DNA of 64,000 nt from CAIVAT01 sp037128705 (GTDB lineage: Bacteria > Bacteroidota > Bacteroidia > Bacteroidales > FEN-979). Positions 54,901 through 63,846 of the stretch are shown one piece after another. Numbering within the stretch: position 1 is the first letter of the stretch; the number at the start of each line of letters is the position of its first letter. The stretch spans positions 1-64,000 of the forward strand of contig JBAXVX010000008.1 in assembly GCA_037128705.1 (NCBI GenBank), written 5' to 3'. Both the position numbers and the translations under genes were made by a program. A model generated the notes under the pieces. That model searched no databases and was not told where the DNA came from. It saw nothing but the letters and a program-made list of their open reading frames with translations.

Positions 54901-55650
54901 ACTGGTTGCTGCCAGAATAATTTGAGCATTTGCAGGATTCTGTATCATTCTCCCGATGGTTTTACTGCCCATACCGGTTGACGAAAGAGTCCAGGAAAGA
55001 CCTCCGTCAGTACTTTTGAATACGCCCAACCCGGGCGCATCGCCTGCATCACGGTCGCCGGTGCCGATCAGGATGTTGTCGGGATTGGAAAAATCCACAA
55101 TAACAGCAGAAACGCCCAGTGTAGGCATCGTGTCGGTCCTTGTGATCCAGGTATCTCCTCCGTCAGTTGATTCCCAAAGACCACCTGACGGGGCTCCAAC
55201 CCAAATTTTACTGGGGTTGGAGGGATGGAAAGCCACTACATTCACACGGCCCAGTCCAATATAACCGGCAGGTCCGGGTGAAGGGATCTGAGAAGGACCC
55301 AGGCTGGTCCACGTTCCATTGGCTGAACGCATGCTCTTTTCATAAGTACTGTAGGCGTTAAAAGTTGCATCAGGTGCTAAACGGCTCCCGTCCGGCAGAA
55401 TCCGGACCTGCATCATATATTCCCAGCGTTTGAAAACCTTCCAGCCGCATCCCCGGGTTATTTTCCGGTCCTTCCAATAAATATTGAAGGCCCGCTGTGT
55501 CTGGAAAAAATTGGCATCCGGATCCTGCATCATCTGGATCCAGTAGGGAAAGGTCGCTGTATCATTGGCAGATTGGCTGGGGACATTCTGCGTTCTTCCG
55601 GCCATAACATAAAGCAATAGCCCGGCAGTCAGGAGTAGTGATTTTTTCAT
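51985..55650 (-). CDS. Large secreted beta-propeller / PKD protein with T9SS sorting domain
   Basis: 1221 residues. Signal peptide 1-20 (LLLTAGLLLYVMAGRTQ). Residues about 100-790 hold many Asp-box turns (STDGGLSW, STDGGTTW, STNGGTSW, SSNKGLTW) of sortilin/BNR-type beta-propellers, probably two blades sets. Two PKD-like domains follow (about 795-960), then an adhesin-like jelly-roll of the choice-of-anchor J type (about 965-1130, LTGYSSVALTFKHAYEQ). The last 80 residues are a type A T9SS domain: IYPNPS, MNPQGQ, GMYFIRL, final QVEKVVVN. It should be exported to the cell surface. rsmE follows after 2 bp. A TACATTTG element lies 25 bp upstream. Ligand unknown; catalytic residues could not be assigned. 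Confidence 0.9.
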   Translation of the reverse strand: MKKSLLLTAGLLLYVMAGRTQNVPSQSANDTATFPYWIQMMQDPDANFFQTQRAFNIYWKDRKITRGCGWKVFKRWEYMMQVRILPDGSRLAPDATFNAYSTYEKSMRSANGTWTSLGPSQIPSPGPAGYIGLGRVNVVAFHPSNPSKIWVGAPSGGLWESTDGGDTWITRTDTMPTLGVSAVIVDFSNPDNILIGTGDRDAGDAPGLGVFKSTDGGLSWTLSSTGMGSKTIGRMIQNPANAQIILAATSAGVYRSTDGGTTWTNTQSGNFKDIQFKPDNPDIVYAASGSSFYRSSDNGISFVKITSVLTTQQRGVIAVTPANPDYVYFMQSDNSSAFHGLYRSTDAGLNFTSRSTTPNIMDWSCTGNGTGGQAWYDLALAADPLNAEIIYAGGVDVWKSTNGGTSWTINSHWWGDCSKPAVHADCHFLAYSPVNGKLYAGNDGGCWVTADGGTTWADRTVGMTIGQIYKLGQSQTIKNKVINGFQDNGTYAYMPTNWIAVGGGDGMECAVDYTNAAYTYHTIYNGDIYRKVNNAGEKHIAGIGTNGITESGAWVTPFCLSKADRKVMFAGYKNIWRSLNVTGSTISWLKISDNLAGNNNADMAVVEQSSANTNMFYAGRSDNKLFRTDNCMSDTPVWIDLTSYLPASGTPRDIESHPTDENTVYLALGNKVYKSSNKGLTWTNITGNLPNIPMNTIAYYKNASEGLYVGTDAGVYYKDQNTSTWIPFSSGLPANGRITELEIYYDNDSVSQDAIRGSTYGRGLWGSDMYHASPAADFSTGQTVIPIGCSIDFKDLSTGVPTFFQWTFEGSVTPSSNLKNPTGILYSTPGTYQVKLKVWNEFGSDSVTKIDYITVSNTLKPFINFTSDKVAICGNEFVHFTDQTIYCPISWNWTFTPGTVTFLEGTSSSSQNPVVQFDGSGGYDVQLTCSNEVGSETLLRSLYIFKDGYPLPFTESFNSGFDSKHWEIVNPDLSITWDTITVGGVVPGSKAIYMDFYNYTALTKRDQLISPGLNLTGYSSVALTFKHAYEQRIRKDSLIIRISTDCGATWHRVWGMGPDGTPNVFVTHPSTDSAFFPKSANDWCGGSYGTGCYTIDLTPWAGQQTVKLMFEAYNRFGNNLFLNDIQVSGPVGTHEITRGNPVVNIYPNPSHGEFNLSMTNTPREVQMTVMNPQGQNVLTEVLISRSGTISKKLNLSGFPKGMYFIRLTTEQFTQVEKVVVN

Positions 55651-55675
55651 TGTCTTCAGGATGATTTATAGGGTA

Positions 55676-55683
55676 CAAATGTA
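55676..55683 (-). promoter_or_regulatory. -7 element of the large T9SS protein gene
   Basis: TACATTTG on the minus strand fits TAnnTTTG fully. It would start transcription close to 55669. No -33 match was seen. Confidence 0.4.
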
Positions 55684-55803
55684 AGGAAAAACGCGAGACA
55701 CTCCCGGCGACTGTTAAAATGAATGATTTGTCTTTTTTCTTGAGAATGAGAAATTGAATGATGATTACGCAACAGAGGAGCTGCGGAGGATCATCTCATT
55801 GCT

Positions 55804-56967
55804 TTAGTAAGCATGCCCTCCCTCTTCCATCTCGGCAGCATCAATTTTTTTGCTGTTGATGGCTTTCCATGCATACCAGATATAAGCGATCACAAATGGC
55901 ACCAGCAATGACACATAACTCATGGCTGTGAGGGTGTAATGGCTGGATGAGCTGTTGCGGATGGTCAGGGAACTCTGCAAATCGAAGGTTGACGGGTAAT
56001 AGGCTGTATGGTTGAATCCGGCAAGGCAGAACAGGGCAAACACGGTAAGGAAGGTCCCTGATCCTGCATACCAGATGGCGGATGATCCCTTTTTTTTATT
56101 GCAGAGAAGCGGAAGTGCGATCCCCGCCAAAACCAATACCACACCGGATAAAAATATCACCAGGACCAGTGGCATTTGAAGCAGGTTGTGAAAATACTTG
56201 AAAGGTTCCAGGAATATTGTCCTGTCCCCGGGCTGGACCGCAAAACCAGGCATAAACATAAGGGCTCCGGTGAACGCCAGAAAGAAAACAAGAAAGGGGA
56301 TGGCGTTGAAGAGGAGCTGTTTTTTTGACCGGGTTAAAATATTATCGTTATCAATGGTATTCATGAAGTAGAGGATGCCAAGAACCCTGGCCAGGAAGAA
56401 TACAGACAACCCGAGGGCCACATTGCGCCAGTTTAAAACTGCTTCAAGTCCGTGGGCCGGGTTTTGCCACCGAGAGATGGCAGGATCCAGGAGGTTGGTC
56501 AGCGCCGATTTATTGACCGAGAAGGCCGATCCGGTGAAAAATGTTGCAACGGCTGTCCCGATGAGGAGGGTCCCCAGCAACCCATTGATGATCAAAAACC
56601 ATTCATAGGTTCTATGCCCCAGGAGATTATCCGGTTTGCTTCGGAATTCATAGGCCACAGCCTGGATGATAAAGGGGAACAGGATGGCCATCCACACCCA
56701 GTAGGCGCCGCCAAAGCTGGTGGAGTAGAATAGCGGGAAGGCAGCGAAAAAAGCGCCTCCGAAAGTGACCAGGGTGGTGAAGGTAAATTCCCACTTCCGG
56801 CCCAGGGAGTTGACCAGCATTTTGCGCTCCGGTTCGGTTTTGCCGATGGTATAGATCAGTGTTTGTCCGCCCTGTACAAACATCAGGAACACGAGGAGGC
56901 TGCCCAGGATGGAGATGATGATCCACCAGTAGGACTGTAAGGTATCAATCGACATGGTTTCGAACAT
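55804..56967 (-). CDS. cydB: Cytochrome bd quinol oxidase subunit II
   Basis: 387 residues, eight or nine membrane helices. Scaffold subunit of the bd-type oxidase that reduces O2 with very high affinity. Family segments: WWIIISILGSLLVFLMFVQGG at the start, VTFGGAFFAAFPLFYSTSFGGAYW, ARVLGILYFMNT and a C-terminal LTAMSYVSLLVPFVIAYIWYAWKA. The ATG overlaps the cydA stop by one base (TGATG), so translation is coupled. The C-terminal tail ends EMEEGGHAY; no cydX-like frame was noticed beyond it. Confidence 0.96.
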   Translation of the reverse strand: MFETMSIDTLQSYWWIIISILGSLLVFLMFVQGGQTLIYTIGKTEPERKMLVNSLGRKWEFTFTTLVTFGGAFFAAFPLFYSTSFGGAYWVWMAILFPFIIQAVAYEFRSKPDNLLGHRTYEWFLIINGLLGTLLIGTAVATFFTGSAFSVNKSALTNLLDPAISRWQNPAHGLEAVLNWRNVALGLSVFFLARVLGILYFMNTIDNDNILTRSKKQLLFNAIPFLVFFLAFTGALMFMPGFAVQPGDRTIFLEPFKYFHNLLQMPLVLVIFLSGVVLVLAGIALPLLCNKKKGSSAIWYAGSGTFLTVFALFCLAGFNHTAYYPSTFDLQSSLTIRNSSSSHYTLTAMSYVSLLVPFVIAYIWYAWKAINSKKIDAAEMEEGGHAY

Positions 56968-58544
56968 CAGTGAGTCCCTCCATCTTTAGGTCCGAGTTTG
57001 ATTTGTTTGATCATGATCATCAGTTCGGCTATCAGGAGCACGGTGAAGATCGCAGCAAAGAGAATAAATGTAATGACGACGGATGATGCATCGATTTTCG
57101 ACACGGCGGCCATGGCAGGCATCAGGTCCTGGATGACCCAGGGCTGGCGGCCTACTTCGGCCACGATCCAGCCGGCTTCCGAAGCAAGGTACACCAGTGG
57201 AATCGTCAGGATGGCCAGTCTGAGCAACCATCGTTTGTTTTCAAGTTGGTTTTTACTTGCGAGATAGAGGACCACCGTAAACAACAGGATAAAATAGATC
57301 CCAAGATATACCATCAGATGGAAACTGTAAAAAGTAATGGGAACGTTGGGAACGATGCTTTCGGGGGAGTTAAGATAGGCATATCCGAACCAGGGAAAGT
57401 TCCGGTTGAGTTCGGCCAGCGAGCCGTTGATCTTGGCTGTATCCTTTGCTGCTTTTGCATCGCGGTAGGATACCAGGGCGGCCACCGCTTTTTTCCCCAG
57501 GACTATTTTTTCTTCAGCTGAAAAAGCGCGTTCCTTTTCAAGGGCATTCACATATTTGAACCCGGGTTTATAACCACCCTTTAACAGGTCGTCGACTCCA
57601 GGAACAAACGCCTCAGGATCCCGGTATCCAAGGAATGAAAGAAGTTTAGGGAATTCAACTTTCACGAGGAAGGCATCTTTTCCGTCACCGGGCTTTTTAG
57701 AAGGGGTCAGGATTCCAACCGCAACCAGCCCGGCTCCGGATTTTCCCTGGTATAATCCCTCCATGGCAGCCAGTTTCATGGGTTGCTTTTGAGAAACCTG
57801 GAATGCAGAACCATCTCCGGTATATGCCAGGAAAAGCGAAGTTGAAAGCCCGAAAATGCTGGCCACCACGATGCTGCGTTTGGCAAGCAGGGTGTGTCTT
57901 TTTTTTAGAAGAAACCAGGCACTCACCCCGACTACGAAAACGGAGGCCGTTACATAACCTGATGAGACCGTATGCAGAAATTTATTCACGGCAACCGGCG
58001 AAAACAGGATGGCCCAGAAATTCACCATTTCATTTCGGGCGGTATCGGGATTGAATTGCATTCCCACCGGATACTGCATCCAAGCGTTGGCGACCAGGAT
58101 CCACAGTGCTGACAGGTTGGCCCCGATTGCGGTGAGCCATGAAGCGGCGAGATGGAAACGTTTACTCACCTTGTTCCAGCCGAAAAACATGACCGCGATG
58201 AAGGTCGACTCCAGGAAAAAAGCCATGATCCCTTCAATGGCCAGGGGCGCCCCGAAAATATCACCCACAAACCATGAATAGTTTGACCAGTTGGTGCCAA
58301 ACTGGAATTCAAGAATGATGCCGGTTGCGACTCCGATGGCAAAGTTGATCCCGAACAGGGTCATCCAGAATTTCGTGATCTGTTTCCACTCCGGATTTCC
58401 CGTCCTGACATAAATTGACTCCATGATGGCAACGATAATGCCCAATCCTAGGGTAAGCGGAACGAAAATCCAGTGGTACATTGCAGTGAGCGCAAATTGA
58501 GCTCGTGACCAGTCAATCAGGGAAAGATCTACATGTTCAATCAT
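56967..58544 (-). CDS. cydA: Cytochrome bd quinol oxidase subunit I
   Basis: 525 residues. The heme-binding subunit. The N end DWSRAQFALTAMYHWIFVPLTLGLG holds the heme b595 ligand His, and the Q-loop start QKQPMKLAAMEG has the conserved Lys and Glu of the quinol site. The long Q-loop (about 250-400) makes it the L-type. The C-terminal half has FYSFHLMVYLG and EVGRQPWVIQDLMPAM. It is the first gene of the two-gene operon with cydB and diverges from ccoI; the gap holds -7 elements and a palindrome. Confidence 0.97.
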   Translation of the reverse strand: MIEHVDLSLIDWSRAQFALTAMYHWIFVPLTLGLGIIVAIMESIYVRTGNPEWKQITKFWMTLFGINFAIGVATGIILEFQFGTNWSNYSWFVGDIFGAPLAIEGIMAFFLESTFIAVMFFGWNKVSKRFHLAASWLTAIGANLSALWILVANAWMQYPVGMQFNPDTARNEMVNFWAILFSPVAVNKFLHTVSSGYVTASVFVVGVSAWFLLKKRHTLLAKRSIVVASIFGLSTSLFLAYTGDGSAFQVSQKQPMKLAAMEGLYQGKSGAGLVAVGILTPSKKPGDGKDAFLVKVEFPKLLSFLGYRDPEAFVPGVDDLLKGGYKPGFKYVNALEKERAFSAEEKIVLGKKAVAALVSYRDAKAAKDTAKINGSLAELNRNFPWFGYAYLNSPESIVPNVPITFYSFHLMVYLGIYFILLFTVVLYLASKNQLENKRWLLRLAILTIPLVYLASEAGWIVAEVGRQPWVIQDLMPAMAAVSKIDASSVVITFILFAAIFTVLLIAELMIMIKQIKLGPKDGGTH

Positions 58545-58565
58545 GAGAAAGAGGGATTAATACGA

Positions 58566-58605
58566 CAAAGATAATCAAATATAAGGTTTCATTTCAGAAT
58601 GAAAT
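58566..58605 (-). promoter_or_regulatory. cydAB promoter region with palindrome
   Basis: Two TAnnTTTG elements face cydA: TATCTTTG (58573-58566) and TATATTTG (58583-58576). Just upstream lies a 15-bp palindrome, ATTTCA-GAA-TGAAAT (58591-58605), where an operator would act. The centre is not the TTGAT-N4-ATCAA of FNR boxes, so the regulator is unknown. Confidence 0.5.
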
Positions 58606-58629
58606 CCTGTATACAAGTCCTGAATTGTT

Positions 58630-58638
58630 TAATTTTAC
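58630..58638 (+). promoter_or_regulatory. Possible -7 element of ccoI
   Basis: TAATTTTAC differs from TAnnTTTG at the last base. The same nine bases stand upstream of dnaE (34288), the 1796-residue protein (18559) and the T9SS propeller (13628), so it is probably a real local variant. Leader to the ATG at 58734 about 90 nt. Confidence 0.4.
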
Positions 58639-58733
58639 CGGCCGTTTCGATCGTCGCTTTCCACAGAGGCTGGGGACCCGGTACCCCGGAAATGATCTGA
58701 TTAAAAAAGGCTTCGGCAACGGATGACTAGTCT

Positions 58734-61157
58734 ATGGCGAGCTTTTCTGATAGCCGTGAATCGGCAAAAAAATCAAATGCGTGTTACCATTGCGGGGAGG
58801 ATTGCGGACCCGTGCCCATCACCCTCGAAGAAAAAATCTTTTGCTGCAACGGTTGTAAAACAGTCTATGAGATTTTAAGTCAGAACAATGCCTGTGAATA
58901 CTACGGGTTTGAATCACACCCCGGCCTGAAGGGTGGCAACAATGAAGTAGGCAACCGTTATGCCTACCTTGACAACGAGGAGATCCGCCGCGAATTGCTT
59001 GAATTTTCAGAAGATGGCGTGAGCAAAGTCAAATTGTTCATCCCTGCCATTCATTGCAGTTCATGCATCTGGTTACTTGAAAACCTTCAGCGATTGCATT
59101 CCGGGGTGATGCATTCTTCAGTGAACTTTGTGAAAAAGGAGATCATCGTCACCTTTCATGATGCTTTAATTTCGCTGCGGCAACTGGTTGAACTGCTGGT
59201 CTCAATAAACTATATTCCGCAACTGACCCTCGAAACCATGCAGAAAGGGGCCAAGCGGAAGGTCAACCGCGGGATCTATTATCGTTTGGGTGTTGCCGGT
59301 TTTTGCTTTGGGAACATCATGCTTTTCAGTTTTCCGGCCTATCTCAGTGTAAATGACACAGTTGAAAACCTTCTGCGGCAGAATTTCGGATTGCTTAACA
59401 TTCTTTTTGGCATTCCGGTCGCCTTTTATTCAGGGTCGGTCTTCATCATTTCGGCCTACAAAGGACTGAAAAAAAGATTTATCAGCATCGATGTTCCCAT
59501 CGCCGTCGGAATCCTTGTCCTGTTTTTCAGAAGTGCGTATGAGATCATCTCCGGAACAGGACCCGGCTTTATGGATTCTCTGGCAGGACTGGTCTTTTTT
59601 CTTTCCATCGGACGATGGTACCAGGATAAAACCTACCAGGCACTTTCCTTTGAGCGCGACTACCATTCCTATTTTCCTGTAGCTGTTACCCTCATATCCG
59701 GTTCAGGGGCCGAGTCGATCATCCCGATTAAAAAACTGAAAACCGGCATGCGCATCCTGGTCAGGAACCAGGAACTGGTGCCGGCTGATGCACTGCTTGT
59801 AAAGGGAGATGGCTCCATCGACTATAGCTTCGTCAGCGGGGAGTCGGCGCCGGTGGTGAAAAGGGAGGGAGAACGGATCTTTGCCGGTGGCCGCCAGGTA
59901 GGAGCCTCCATCGAGCTTATCGTTGAGCGCGAGGTCGCACAAAGCCGGCTTACCGAATTGTGGAACCAGGATATGACCGGTGGTGAAAAACAGAGCAGGT
60001 GGGACTCGGTTCTTGATGTGATCAGCCGGTATTTTACCGTGATGATCCTGGTCCTTTCCACTGTTTCCGGGATATTCTGGTGGTTTTACAATCCTCAGAT
60101 GACATTCCTGGTGGTTACTTCTATCCTGATCGTCGCTTGTCCATGTGCCCTGGCCATGACCTACCCTTTTTCACTGGGAGGTGCCATGCGGGTTTTCGGA
60201 CGGAACAACTTTTATCTCAAAAGGACCGGGGTCGTTGAAGCACTGTCAAAAATTGACACCATCGTGTTCGATAAAACAGGGACCATAACCCGCAATGACG
60301 GACTGGGCGCTGATTTTAGTTCACTCTCCGCTTCACAGGAGCAGTTGCACTGGATATCATCCCTGGTGCGCCACTCCACCCATCCGGCCAGTGTGGCGAT
60401 CCACCGCCAGCTGCAAGGTTTTGAGGCCCTGAGTGTGACCGGATTTCGTGAGATCGCGGCACAAGGCATCGAGGGCAGTATCAAAGAACACCGTATCAAA
60501 ATAGGATCGGAGAAATTTGTGACTGGGACCCGGCCAATGACAGCCGCTGGCGGAAGGGTCTTCATCTCCTTTGATGACGAAGTGATAGGGTTTGTGGGCA
60601 TCAGTAACCAGTACCGTGATGGAATGAAGGAGGTGCTCACCGGACTTTCCAGACGGTATGAACTTCATTTGCTTTCGGGAGACAATGATGCTGAACTGGA
60701 AAATCTCCTTTCATTTTTCCCATCCAGGGACCATCTGAATTTTAATAAATCTCCCAAAGACAAGCTTGAATATATCCGTGACCTGAAGAACTCGGGCAGG
60801 AGGGTGCTGATGATTGGCGACGGACTGAACGATGCAGGGGCTTTGCGTGAGAGTGACTGCGGAATATCCATTGCCGATGACATCTATCATTTCTCACCGG
60901 CCTGCGATGCCATTCTGGAATCAGGACAGTTCTACCGACTTCCTGATTTTCTGAATTTCAGCCGTACCAGTATGCGCATTGTATTCATCAGCATGATCCT
61001 CTCTTTTCTTTACAATGTGGTTGGATTAAGTTTTGCCATCAGCGGGAATCTTTCGCCGGTTGTTTCGGCCATCCTGATGCCGCTTAGTTCCGTAACAATT
61101 GTTGCTTTTGTTACGCTATCTGTTTTTTTATCAGCTGGTTATTGCAGATTTAGGTAA
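58734..61157 (+). CDS. ccoI: Copper-translocating P-type ATPase CcoI/FixI type
   Basis: 807 residues. Exports Cu(I) across the inner membrane for assembly of cbb3 oxidase. The N end has a Cys-rich metal-binding extension (ACYHCGEDCG and FCCNGCKTVYE) and an HMA domain with C108-S-S-C111. The transport motif CPC is C469-P-C471, the phosphorylated Asp is D513 in DKTGTITRNDG, and MIGDGLNDAGALR closes the nucleotide domain. The order ccoI-ccoS-ccoNO-ccoQ-ccoP is the usual maturation and structural set in Bacteroidetes. About eight membrane helices. Confidence 0.95.
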   Translation: MASFSDSRESAKKSNACYHCGEDCGPVPITLEEKIFCCNGCKTVYEILSQNNACEYYGFESHPGLKGGNNEVGNRYAYLDNEEIRRELLEFSEDGVSKVKLFIPAIHCSSCIWLLENLQRLHSGVMHSSVNFVKKEIIVTFHDALISLRQLVELLVSINYIPQLTLETMQKGAKRKVNRGIYYRLGVAGFCFGNIMLFSFPAYLSVNDTVENLLRQNFGLLNILFGIPVAFYSGSVFIISAYKGLKKRFISIDVPIAVGILVLFFRSAYEIISGTGPGFMDSLAGLVFFLSIGRWYQDKTYQALSFERDYHSYFPVAVTLISGSGAESIIPIKKLKTGMRILVRNQELVPADALLVKGDGSIDYSFVSGESAPVVKREGERIFAGGRQVGASIELIVEREVAQSRLTELWNQDMTGGEKQSRWDSVLDVISRYFTVMILVLSTVSGIFWWFYNPQMTFLVVTSILIVACPCALAMTYPFSLGGAMRVFGRNNFYLKRTGVVEALSKIDTIVFDKTGTITRNDGLGADFSSLSASQEQLHWISSLVRHSTHPASVAIHRQLQGFEALSVTGFREIAAQGIEGSIKEHRIKIGSEKFVTGTRPMTAAGGRVFISFDDEVIGFVGISNQYRDGMKEVLTGLSRRYELHLLSGDNDAELENLLSFFPSRDHLNFNKSPKDKLEYIRDLKNSGRRVLMIGDGLNDAGALRESDCGISIADDIYHFSPACDAILESGQFYRLPDFLNFSRTSMRIVFISMILSFLYNVVGLSFAISGNLSPVVSAILMPLSSVTIVAFVTLSVFLSAGYCRFR

Positions 61158-61266
61158 AATCAGCTTATTAGGACTGAATATAAATATTCTTAATTTTCTG
61201 TATTTGACTGCCTGTATTTTGGAAATTCAATACTTTAATCTTTAATTTGCCCTCAAGTAGAACACT

Positions 61267-61476
61267 ATGAGCGTAATCCTTGTCCTGGTTGTATTCAGTG
61301 TCGTACTTGCCGGTGGCTTTTTAGCAGCCTTTTTCTGGTCTGTTCGCAATGGCCAGTATGATGATACCTACAGCGCCTCAGTCAGGATTCTCTTTGATGA
61401 CGATAAGCCCGCAGATTTAAAAAAATCTGAATCCACCACGACCAATACACTGGAAGAAAATTCACCAACCCAATAG
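61267..61476 (+). CDS. ccoS: Cytochrome cbb3 oxidase maturation protein CcoS
   Basis: 69 residues. One N-terminal membrane helix (MSVILVLVVFSVVLAGGFLAAFFW) and the conserved VRNGQYDDTYSASVRILFDDD of CcoS. Needed to put heme and copper into the catalytic subunit. The Thr-rich tail (STTTNTLEENSPTQ) is not conserved. It starts 109 bp after ccoI and ends 3 bp before ccoNO. Confidence 0.95.
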   Translation: MSVILVLVVFSVVLAGGFLAAFFWSVRNGQYDDTYSASVRILFDDDKPADLKKSESTTTNTLEENSPTQ

Positions 61477-61479
61477 CAT

Positions 61480-63636
61480 ATGGAAAATCAGACATTTTAC
61501 TATGACAACAAAATTGTAAAAAACTTTGCCTATGCGACCCTCTTCTGGGGCGTAGTCGGCATGGTAGTCGGACTCTTGCTGGCATTACAGTTCATCTGGC
61601 CGGCACTGTCTTTCGGGATCCCTTACACCACTTTTGGAAGGATCAGGCCAATTCATACAAATGCTGTGATTTTTGCATTTGTCGGAAACGGGATGTTCAC
61701 CGGGATCTATTATTCATTGCAGCGTCTTTGTAAAGCGAGGATGTTCAGCGACCTGCTCAGTAAGATCAATTTCTGGGGATGGCAACTGATCATCGTATTA
61801 GCTGCACTTACCTTTGCCTTCGGGATCACCACCGGCAAGGAATATGCGGAACTGGAATGGCCGATCGACATTTTGGTTGCAGTTATCTGGATCGTGTTTG
61901 GCTGGAATATGATCGGAACGATCATCAAGAGAAGGACTTCACATATTTATGTGGCAATCTGGTTTTACATTGCAACCTTCGTGACCATTGCCGTGTTGCA
62001 TGTCACCAACAGCCTGGCCATCCCGGTCGGACTTTTTAAAAGCTATCCCATCTATGCCGGGGTACAGGATGCCTTAGTCCAATGGTGGTATGGCCACAAC
62101 GCAGTGGCATTTTTCCTTACAACCCCGTTTCTCGGGCTGATGTATTATTTTCTTCCGAAGGCGGCAAACCGTCCCATTTATTCCTACAAGCTTTCCATCG
62201 TCCATTTCTGGGCGCTGATATTCCTTTACATTTGGGCAGGCCCGCATCATCTTTTATACAGCGCGCTCCCCAACTGGGCACAGTCGCTCGGTGTCGTCTT
62301 TTCCGTCATGCTGATCGCCCCGTCCTGGGGTGGAATGGTCAACGGACTTCTCACCCTTCGTGGAGCCTGGGACCGTGTTCGCGAGGATCCAGTGCTTAAA
62401 TTCATGGTGGTTGCCGTAACAGCTTACGGAATGTCAACCTTTGAAGGTCCGATGATGTCGACCAAGACCGTCAACGCCATCTCTCACTTCACCGACTGGA
62501 CCGTGGGTCATGCACACATCGGCGCCCTTGGCTGGAATGGATTTCTCACCTTTGCTGTCTTATACTACCTGATTCCACGAATTTTTCAGACGCAGCTTTT
62601 TTCAAAGAAAATGGCCAATTTCCATTTCTGGATTGGAACCCTGGGTATCATCTTTTATGCTGTACCCTTATACTGGGGTGCGATCACCCAGGCTTCGATG
62701 TGGAAAGAATTCACTGCTGCAGGCTTCCTGAAATATCCGAATTTTCTCGAAACGGTTACCCAACTGGCACCGATGTACGCAACCCGTGCAATTGGCGGTT
62801 CCTTTTACATAATAGGTGTTGTTCTTGGAGTTTATAACCTTATCCGGACCGTAAAAGCAGGGAAACTCCTGCCCGAAGAGGTTGCATCCGCACCCGCACT
62901 TGAAAAGGCTGATGGCAAACGTGGATCCGGCGAAGGAGTTCATCGCTGGCTTGAGCGCCGGCCGGTTCAGTTCACCATCTTTGCGCTGGTTGCCGTTCTT
63001 ATCGGCGGGCTCATTGAAATTGTACCGTTGTACCTCGTGAAGACGAACATCCCCACCATCGCCAGTGTGAAACCCTATACGCCGCTTGAACTGCAGGGTC
63101 GCGACATCTATGTCCGCGAAGGTTGTTATACCTGCCATTCACAACAGGTGCGTCCATTCAGGTCTGAAACGGAACGTTATGGTGAATATGCCAAAGCCGG
63201 TGAATATGTTTACGACCATCCTTTTCAGTGGGGTTCAAAACGCAACGGACCCGACCTGTCGCGCGAAGGTGTCGTCAATGGTCGCCAGTACCGGCCCAAT
63301 TCATGGCATTATAATCACATGCTGAATCCGCAGCGGTTGAACGAACAATCCATTATGCCGGTTTACAAATGGCTGATAACCGATGACCTTGATTTATCGA
63401 CTACCGCGAAGAAAATCCGTGTCATGCAATTCCTTGGAGTTCCCTATCCCCAGGGATATGATAAAATCGCCAACGATGAGCTCATGCTGCAGGCAAGGGG
63501 GATCGCCGATGACCTGAAAAGCCAGGGCATCCAGGTCGAACCTACCAAAGAGATAATAGCGATGATCGCTTATCTCCAGAGACTTGGCAAAGACGTTCAT
63601 GCTGCCAGTGCGGCTGCTTCCATCACTGCCAAATAA
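61480..63636 (+). CDS. ccoN: Fused cytochrome cbb3 oxidase subunits I and II (CcoNO)
   Basis: 718 residues. Residues 1-about 465 are the catalytic subunit CcoN with twelve helices, the motifs GHNAVAFFLTTPFLGLMYY and GHAHIGALGWNGF for heme b/b3 and CuB ligands. After a charged linker (about 470-490) comes a membrane helix and the CcoO part, with one c-type heme site C549-Y-T-C552-H553 and the following SQQVRPFRSETERYGEYAKAGE. Fusion of ccoN and ccoO is usual in Bacteroidetes and rare elsewhere. It reduces O2 with high affinity and pumps protons. Confidence 0.97.
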   Translation: MENQTFYYDNKIVKNFAYATLFWGVVGMVVGLLLALQFIWPALSFGIPYTTFGRIRPIHTNAVIFAFVGNGMFTGIYYSLQRLCKARMFSDLLSKINFWGWQLIIVLAALTFAFGITTGKEYAELEWPIDILVAVIWIVFGWNMIGTIIKRRTSHIYVAIWFYIATFVTIAVLHVTNSLAIPVGLFKSYPIYAGVQDALVQWWYGHNAVAFFLTTPFLGLMYYFLPKAANRPIYSYKLSIVHFWALIFLYIWAGPHHLLYSALPNWAQSLGVVFSVMLIAPSWGGMVNGLLTLRGAWDRVREDPVLKFMVVAVTAYGMSTFEGPMMSTKTVNAISHFTDWTVGHAHIGALGWNGFLTFAVLYYLIPRIFQTQLFSKKMANFHFWIGTLGIIFYAVPLYWGAITQASMWKEFTAAGFLKYPNFLETVTQLAPMYATRAIGGSFYIIGVVLGVYNLIRTVKAGKLLPEEVASAPALEKADGKRGSGEGVHRWLERRPVQFTIFALVAVLIGGLIEIVPLYLVKTNIPTIASVKPYTPLELQGRDIYVREGCYTCHSQQVRPFRSETERYGEYAKAGEYVYDHPFQWGSKRNGPDLSREGVVNGRQYRPNSWHYNHMLNPQRLNEQSIMPVYKWLITDDLDLSTTAKKIRVMQFLGVPYPQGYDKIANDELMLQARGIADDLKSQGIQVEPTKEIIAMIAYLQRLGKDVHAASAAASITAK

Positions 63637-63644
63637 TTCAGGCC

Positions 63645-63836
63645 ATGTTGCGCGATATCTTTAAAACAGTAAGTGGCATTGAAAGCTATGGGATGATCTC
63701 CATGATCATTTTTGTGCTCTTCTTTGCGCTGCTGGCCTTCCATACCCTCTCACTGAAAAAGAAGGATGTGGATGACTTCAGCCGTATGCCGCTTGACGAT
63801 TTTACCAAGGAATCAGATGAAATTCAAGATATTTAA
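63645..63836 (+). CDS. ccoQ: cbb3 oxidase small subunit CcoQ-like
   Basis: 63 residues, 8 bp after ccoNO. One membrane helix (about 17-36, GMISMIIFVLFFALLAFHTL) and a charged C-terminal tail with FSRMPLDDF. This is the short CcoQ-type protein found between ccoO and ccoP that stabilises the core complex. Named by position and layout as much as by sequence. Confidence 0.85.
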   Translation: MLRDIFKTVSGIESYGMISMIIFVLFFALLAFHTLSLKKKDVDDFSRMPLDDFTKESDEIQDI

Positions 63837-63846
63837 AAATTGTTCT

